Of a stretch of 9,993 bases of DNA, positions 5,422 through 9,993 are shown piece by piece. The position numbers and the translations under genes are program-made. Under the pieces are notes generated by a model. The model did no database searches. It saw only the letters and a program-made list of their open reading frames with translations, and was not told the DNA's origin. Source of the DNA: Nanobdellati archaeon (GTDB lineage Archaea; B1Sed10-29; WALL01; WAMD01); the NCBI GenBank assembly GCA_015522495.1, contig WAMD01000012.1, positions 1 to 9,993 on the forward strand. The letters run 5' to 3'. How positions within the stretch are numbered: position 1 is the stretch's first letter; the number at the start of each line of letters is the position of its first letter.

Positions 5422-7269
5422 ATGAGGTTGATTCTTTTACATTCGGATAGGATATGGGTGGAGCCCAGAAAGAAAGCGTTAAAAGATGCTAAACCTGCGA
5501 AAGGCCTTGAAGTAGAGGATTGTTTAGTTGTTTTTACTGCGTTTGAGGAAAGGGATGAGGCTGGAGACCCTATACCTAATGCTGTAAAAGAGATACTTGA
5601 TATAATGGGAAAGATAAAGGCAAACAAAGTGGTTATTTACCCATGGGTGCATTTGACTTCGTCACCGTCATCTTCATTGTATGCAGAGAAAATGTTTAAT
5701 GAACTGTACAACGCCCTAGAAGCAGAGGATGTTACGACGTACTTAGCACCTTTTGGTTATTACAAGGAGTTTGAGATACATGTGAAAGGTCACCCTCTTG
5801 CTGAGTGGTCTAGGGATATATCCCCAGTTCCAAAGATAAAAGATGAGGATAAAGAGGAGGAACTAGAAGAAGAGGGAGAACTAGAGGATATCTTTGTTAT
5901 ACTCCCAACCGGTGATATCAAGAGGAGAAACCAGTTGTCTGGCCATCCTGAGGTAGAACTGGCTATAAAATCAGAGCTTGGTGAAATAACAAATACATCG
6001 TTTGGTAAGCCACCTCACCTAGAATTAATGAGGAGATTAGAGATTGCCGATTATGAAGAAATATCAGATGCTGGGAATCTTAGGTTCTATCCAAATGGTG
6101 CTTTCATATCTAAACTGTTGGAAATGTTGGGCTGGAAGATGGCTGTTGATGATTTGAATGCTTTACCTGTCAATACTCCATACATAATAAATCCATCCCA
6201 CCCGAGTGTTAGTAAGATGATGTCAAAGTTCCCGGAGAGGCTTTACAGGGTCCTTCCAGGTTCTGCAGAAAAGAAGCAGGAGTTCAGACTAAGGCCAGCT
6301 TGTGACTATGGAGTCTGGTCCATGCTAAAGGATGCAGTGCTAACGTACAAATCCCTACCCCTTGGGTTATACGAATATGATGTAATGTGGAGATACGAGC
6401 AAAGAGGAGAGTTACTTGGTTTATACAGGCTTAGAAACGCTCACATGCCAAATTTACATGAAGTCTGCAAGGATGTAAATCAAGCGTTTGACAGGTTCCA
6501 GGAACATATAGAAAAATTTGCTATTGCTTTGTATAAGTATCTTGACCTTGACCCAGAGGTTGTTGTACTTAACTGCAAGAAAGATTTTTATAATGACCAC
6601 AAAGAGGTTTTTGAGAAATGGGCAAAGGAAATAAACATTCCTATAGTGGTTAAGTTGTTCTCTAAGATGAAAACTTACAAGGTTGCGTGGGTTGACGTTA
6701 TAGCATTTGATACATTGGGTAGGCCAATGGAGATAAACACTGTTCAGCTTGATACTGAGTCTCCGGATTGGTGGGGAATAAAGTATATAAACGAACATGG
6801 AAAGGAAGTAAGGCCATTAATACTCCACACAGGTTTCGGGGTTGAAAGGGCGATAGCGGCCGTATTAGAAAAAGCAGCGTCTGATAAATCACCAGCACTA
6901 CCGACGTGGTTGTCTCCAATACAGATTAGGTTTATTCCAGTTAGAGAGGATTACGTTGACATGTGTGTAAAACTTGCAGAAAAGGCCAGGGAACTTGGTG
7001 TGCGTGCAGATGTAAACGACAAGAGCCAACCACTTGGAAAAAGGATAAGGGAAGCCGAGAGACAGTGGATCCCATATGTAGTTGTTGTGGGAGAAAAAGA
7101 GATAAACGGTGAGCTCAGCGTTAGGGTGAGAAAGGGTAAGTCCCAAGAGAAGATGAGCTTAGAGGAACTCGTCTCTAGGGTTAAAAAGGAGTGTAAAGGG
7201 AGACCGTATCTCCCATCACCGTTCCCAACAAGACTCTCTAATAGGTCAATATTTGTAGGTGCTAACTAG
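5422..7269 (+). CDS. thrS: Threonyl-tRNA synthetase, archaeal type with N-terminal editing domain
   Basis: This class II synthetase charges tRNA-Thr in the cytoplasm. The 615 residues begin with the archaeal editing domain (1-135: MRLILLHSDRIWVEP, VVIYPWVHLTS, LAPFGYYKEFEIHVKGHPLAEWSRDI), a relative of D-aminoacyl-tRNA deacylase that removes wrongly attached serine. A strongly acidic linker (140-156) leads into the catalytic core. Motif 2 is YRLRNAHMPNLHEVC with R324 in WRYEQRGELLGL just before; motif 3 is HTGFGVERAIAAVLE with R476. The zinc ligands are probably C294, H345 and H469, although C294 in RPACDYG sits one place earlier than in the bacterial MNCPGH motif. The anticodon-binding domain covers about 500-595 (PIQIRFIPV, RADVNDKSQPLGKRIREAE, PYVVVVGEKE). 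The length is normal for the family. It stands between elp3 and the pilus genes with its own promoter, so no operon link is needed. Confidence 0.97.
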   Translation: MRLILLHSDRIWVEPRKKALKDAKPAKGLEVEDCLVVFTAFEERDEAGDPIPNAVKEILDIMGKIKANKVVIYPWVHLTSSPSSSLYAEKMFNELYNALEAEDVTTYLAPFGYYKEFEIHVKGHPLAEWSRDISPVPKIKDEDKEEELEEEGELEDIFVILPTGDIKRRNQLSGHPEVELAIKSELGEITNTSFGKPPHLELMRRLEIADYEEISDAGNLRFYPNGAFISKLLEMLGWKMAVDDLNALPVNTPYIINPSHPSVSKMMSKFPERLYRVLPGSAEKKQEFRLRPACDYGVWSMLKDAVLTYKSLPLGLYEYDVMWRYEQRGELLGLYRLRNAHMPNLHEVCKDVNQAFDRFQEHIEKFAIALYKYLDLDPEVVVLNCKKDFYNDHKEVFEKWAKEINIPIVVKLFSKMKTYKVAWVDVIAFDTLGRPMEINTVQLDTESPDWWGIKYINEHGKEVRPLILHTGFGVERAIAAVLEKAASDKSPALPTWLSPIQIRFIPVREDYVDMCVKLAEKARELGVRADVNDKSQPLGKRIREAERQWIPYVVVVGEKEINGELSVRVRKGKSQEKMSLEELVSRVKKECKGRPYLPSPFPTRLSNRSIFVGAN

Positions 7270-7312
7270 GACGAGCTTGGATATTCCATATATTATGGTT
7301 GGCCCTAGATTA

Positions 7313-7321
7313 TTTTAAATA
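7313..7321 (+). promoter_or_regulatory. TATA box of the pilus ATPase operon; sets the start at ATG 7344
   Basis: TTTTAAATA is centred 27 nt upstream of ATG 7344. The same frame is open back to a TTG at 7299, but that extension would translate the promoter itself, so the downstream ATG is favoured. No GGTG precedes it, again fitting a leaderless mRNA. Confidence 0.6.
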
Positions 7322-7343
7322 TTTGTTTAGCCTTTATTTTCCC

Positions 7344-8924
7344 ATGGCATATCTGGATGAGTTGATAAAGTTAGGGAAGGAAAAAGAAAAAAAGAAAGAA
7401 GAGGAGAAGCAAGGTAAGGCATTGGGGGAGAAAAAAGAGCAGTCTAAGTTGGATGAATTGGTAGAGAGTTTCCTGCCGAAAGGAAGCGAGCTTATAGATG
7501 AGTATGGTATATGTAGAATATTTAGAGTTGAAGGAGAGAGACAGCTGACGTATGCAGTCCCAGTTCCAAAACCAACTGGTCCTGATAGGGTGATAATTGA
7601 TACAATAAAGGAAGCTGCAACGAAGCTGATAACTGTTTCGCCGGAGCAGATAAAGGACCCGTCTGAGAGAAGAGAATTTTACAAGAAAAGGGTTATGGAA
7701 ATTATAGTATCAACGCCTGAACTGGGTATTTCTGAGAGTCGACGTCAGTTCTATGCTGAGACTGTTGTTAGGGAGATGATAGGGTATGGTCCTCTTGACC
7801 TTTTACTAGTTGATGATGCCCTTGAAGAGATAATGGTAATAGGTCCTGGGAAGCCAGTTTACGTATTTCATAGGAAGTATGAGATGTGCAAAACTAATGT
7901 AATATTCGCTAGCAACGATGACATAAACGCAATAATAGATAGGATAGCAAGGGACGTTGGGAGGAGGATAGATATCCAAACTCCTATGCTTGATGCAAGG
8001 CTGCCTGACGGCTCTAGGGTAAACGCCACTATTCCGCCGATAAGTTTGAATGGATCCACGATTACTATAAGGAAGTTTAGAGAGGACCCGTATACAATAG
8101 TTGATCTAATAAAAAATAGAACAGTTAGTTCTGAATTGGCAGCTTTCATGTGGATAATAGGTGAAGGTTTGTCTGCTAAGCCAGCAAATATTATAATAAC
8201 TGGTGGGACGAGTTCAGGAAAGACGACTACATTGAACGTCATTAGTATGTTTGTTCCACATACGGAAAGAGTCATAACTATTGAGGATACTGCTGAATTA
8301 AAGCTCCCGATAGCTCATTGGATTAGGTTTGAAACTAGGCCTCCAGGTCTAGAGGGAACAGGCGAGATTGATATGAACGCTCTAGTTAAGAACTCATTGA
8401 GGATGAGACCAGACAGGGTTATAGTTGGGGAAGTTAGGGGTGCAGAAGCGTTTACATTGTTTACAGCGATGAATACTGGCCACGACGGTTGTATGGGTAC
8501 TGTTCATGCGAATGATGCTAGAGAGACATTAGTAAGGCTGACAAATCCCCCGATGGATGTGCCAGGCGTTATGCTCTCCGCATTGGACCTTATAATAACT
8601 CAAAAAAAGATACATGATAGGAGGAAGGGAACTATAAGGAGGGTCACAGAGGTAGCCGAGGTAACAGGTGTTTTGGAGGGAAAGCCACAGTTGGTATATT
8701 TGTATGAATGGGATCCAGTTACTGATCAGATAAAACCGACAGGAGTCCCAAGCAATTACCTTAGAACACTAGAGAGATATACTGGTCTGTCACATGCAGA
8801 ACTAGTAGAAGAGATGAACAAGAGAAAGCAATTTTTAGAGAAGCTAGTGGAGAAAGGGATTAGGGATATCCACTCTGTATCCAAGGAAGTCTCTGCTTAT
8901 TTATCTAGCGGAAAGCTCGACTGA
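7344..8924 (+). CDS. Type II/IV secretion ATPase of the VirB11/FlaI/TadA type (archaeal pilus assembly)
   Basis: The 526-residue product is a hexameric motor ATPase that drives assembly of archaeal type IV pili or related filaments from the cytoplasmic face of the membrane. The catalytic set is complete: Walker A GGTSSGKTT (287-295), Asp box ITIEDTAEL (311-319), Walker B VIVGEVRGAEA (359-369, catalytic E363) and His box GTVHAND (385-391). The N-terminal domain holds GYGPLDLLLVDDALEEIMV (147-165) and DARLPDGSRVNATIPP (217-232), both typical of the FlaI/CpaF group. Residues 11-35 are a highly charged Lys/Glu stretch, probably flexible or coiled. The membrane partner starts 11 bp after the stop. 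Whether the filament is an archaellum, an adhesion pilus or a DNA-uptake pilus cannot be told: no other archaellum genes or pilins are in view. The start at 7344 is chosen from the TATA distance. Confidence 0.94.
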   Translation: MAYLDELIKLGKEKEKKKEEEKQGKALGEKKEQSKLDELVESFLPKGSELIDEYGICRIFRVEGERQLTYAVPVPKPTGPDRVIIDTIKEAATKLITVSPEQIKDPSERREFYKKRVMEIIVSTPELGISESRRQFYAETVVREMIGYGPLDLLLVDDALEEIMVIGPGKPVYVFHRKYEMCKTNVIFASNDDINAIIDRIARDVGRRIDIQTPMLDARLPDGSRVNATIPPISLNGSTITIRKFREDPYTIVDLIKNRTVSSELAAFMWIIGEGLSAKPANIIITGGTSSGKTTTLNVISMFVPHTERVITIEDTAELKLPIAHWIRFETRPPGLEGTGEIDMNALVKNSLRMRPDRVIVGEVRGAEAFTLFTAMNTGHDGCMGTVHANDARETLVRLTNPPMDVPGVMLSALDLIITQKKIHDRRKGTIRRVTEVAEVTGVLEGKPQLVYLYEWDPVTDQIKPTGVPSNYLRTLERYTGLSHAELVEEMNKRKQFLEKLVEKGIRDIHSVSKEVSAYLSSGKLD

Positions 8925-8926
8925 GC

Positions 8927-8930
8927 GGTG
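8927..8930 (+). promoter_or_regulatory. GGTG ribosome binding site of the pilus platform gene
   Basis: GGTG, in GCGGTGGT, sits 5 nt before ATG 8936 in the 11-bp gap after the ATPase stop. It supports translation as the second cistron of the operon. Confidence 0.6.
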
Positions 8931-8935
8931 GTACA

Positions 8936-9993
8936 ATGAATAAGAATATTGAAATAGAAGAGAGCAAACAAAAAGGATTCAAGAAGACCTCAGTCGAGAC
9001 AATAATAAGGAGAATGAAGAAGGTCTATCAGGAAAGAGGGTATTCGGAAGAGGAGGCAAAGGCACTTGTCCTGAAAAGGGCAGTTACTGGGACAAGGGCT
9101 GTTGAGATAGAAACGATGTCACCCAAAGACCTAATCAAGTCGAGGAATATCTTTTTGAGGTCTATAGGAGTTATATCCTCAAAACTTGGATTTCTTTCAA
9201 CGATTGCAGAAAGGATTGCAGATAGTAGTACGGGTAGTAAATTAATGAGAAATTTGGACTCTGTGAACTCTAGTTTTTCTACCAGCCAGTACATTGCAAT
9301 AGCTTTAGTTGGATCTGCGTTTTCATCTGTGTTCTTGAGTGTATTGCTTGCTGCCTTAATTGATACCCTCGATCCGGTTTTGGTTTTTGTGTTTGGTTTA
9401 ATTTTATTTTACATAATGTCGTTTTTCGTTGCCATTAAGATTCCAGAGTCGAACGCCAAGAGAAGAGGGAAGGTAATAGACAAGGTTTTGCCGTTTGCAT
9501 TAAGGCATTTTGCCACTGAAATAAAGGCAGGTGTTGGTGTCCACAAGGCAATAAAAGCAATAGCTTATTCGGGGTATGGCGCGCTTTCGGGAGAGTTTAA
9601 GAGAGTCATAGATGAGATAGAAAAGGGAGTTACTACGGAGGACGCTTTGGAAGCGTTAGCTAACAGGACAGAGTCAGATGATTTGGCCAGGTCTGTTTTG
9701 CATGTAATGAGAGCCCTAAGGACAGGTGGCAACCTGTCGGAAATATTGACAAAAATCGCAGATGATGTTTCGTTTAATCTTTCAATAAGGATGAGAGATT
9801 TTTCAGAGAGGCTTACTTTGATATCCCTTTTTTATATGATGGCAGGAGTTGTTTTGCCTGTTTTCATATCTGTGCTGTTTGCAATATTCTCAGCTGTCCC
9901 CACGCTTGGCCTGGCTGGTGTGGTCGGACCAGATATATTGATGATGATATACTTCATAATAATCCCAATGTCATTAGGAGTTATGTTGTACAT
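8936..9993 (+). CDS. Type IV pilus/secretion platform membrane protein, FlaJ/TadC type (T2SSF domain), 3' end outside window
   Basis: The frame is open for 352 codons to the window edge. The protein should be the inner-membrane platform that couples the neighbouring ATPase to filament growth. Residues 1-115 are charged and cytoplasmic (RRMKKVYQERGYSEEEAKAL). Two membrane segments follow, about 118-142 and 148-168. The T2SSF module (about 180-290) is clear: LPFALRHFATEIKAGVGVHK, GALSGEFKRVIDEIEKGV, DALEALANRTES and ALRTGGNLSEILTKIADD. Two more hydrophobic segments come after, about 294-320 and 332-352, the last cut off. Many archaeal FlaJ proteins have two T2SSF copies; only one is recognisable here, and the N-terminal 115 residues might be a diverged or shortened first copy, or a second copy may lie beyond the edge. 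The ATPase gene upstream, 11 bp away, confirms the role. Confidence 0.9.
   Translation, partial: MNKNIEIEESKQKGFKKTSVETIIRRMKKVYQERGYSEEEAKALVLKRAVTGTRAVEIETMSPKDLIKSRNIFLRSIGVISSKLGFLSTIAERIADSSTGSKLMRNLDSVNSSFSTSQYIAIALVGSAFSSVFLSVLLAALIDTLDPVLVFVFGLILFYIMSFFVAIKIPESNAKRRGKVIDKVLPFALRHFATEIKAGVGVHKAIKAIAYSGYGALSGEFKRVIDEIEKGVTTEDALEALANRTESDDLARSVLHVMRALRTGGNLSEILTKIADDVSFNLSIRMRDFSERLTLISLFYMMAGVVLPVFISVLFAIFSAVPTLGLAGVVGPDILMMIYFIIIPMSLGVMLY

Noticed and set aside
6454..7146. Minus-strand open frames inside thrS
   Set aside because: They lie opposite fully conserved catalytic and anticodon-binding domains and have no family features.
7868..8275. Minus-strand open frame opposite the pilus ATPase, hydrophobic in places
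   Set aside because: The hydrophobicity is the antisense image of the ATPase core including its Walker A region; no start signals are present.
9028..9294. Minus-strand open frame within the platform protein gene
   Set aside because: It is antisense to the intact FlaJ/TadC frame, with no promoter or homology.
1..9993. CRISPR array, tRNA, rRNA, insertion sequence or long repeats
   Set aside because: Reading both strands showed no regularly spaced repeats, cloverleaf candidates, transposase motifs or terminal inverted repeats; genes fill nearly the whole window.

Overview
The window reads as archaeal chromosome. Supporting signs are a divided-core archaeal-type threonyl-tRNA synthetase with its D-aminoacyl-deacylase-like editing domain, a stand-alone Elp3, an archaeal UPF0201 protein, a FlaI/FlaJ-like type IV pilus pair, TATA boxes about 26-28 nt upstream of start codons, and GGTG Shine-Dalgarno cores at internal cistrons. 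Codon use is rich in AGG/AGA and ATA. The exact lineage is not shown; a DPANN group (for example Micrarchaeota-like) or another small-genome archaeon is a guess from style only. There is no sign of a mobile element, CRISPR array, tRNA or rRNA.

Layout. Bases 1-1630 (minus strand) hold most of a class III ribonucleotide reductase (NrdD) homologue whose 3' end lies outside the window. A 40-bp divergent promoter separates it from a plus-strand operon of three genes: an Lrp/AsnC regulator, a UPF0201 RNA-binding-fold protein and a CYTH-domain protein. The last two overlap. Next come a secreted or membrane-anchored protein of unknown function and, 2 bp after its stop, elp3. Then follow thrS under its own promoter, and a type IV pilus/archaellum-type ATPase with its membrane platform partner, the latter cut by the window end. 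All plus-strand genes are co-directional and there is no gene-free stretch over 300 bases.

How the genes fit together. Elp3 and ThrRS both act on tRNA (wobble uridine modification and aminoacylation), and UPF0201 proteins are thought to bind RNA. The ATPase and platform protein would power a surface filament; no pilin gene is visible here. The Lrp-like protein is well placed to control both itself and the divergent NrdD-like gene.

The most notable point is that the NrdD-like protein keeps the ATP-cones and many barrel landmarks of class III reductases but lacks both active-site cysteines in the part visible here, so it is unlikely to reduce ribonucleotides. The second theme is a clean split in translation starts: first genes of transcripts look leaderless, and internal genes carry GGTG.
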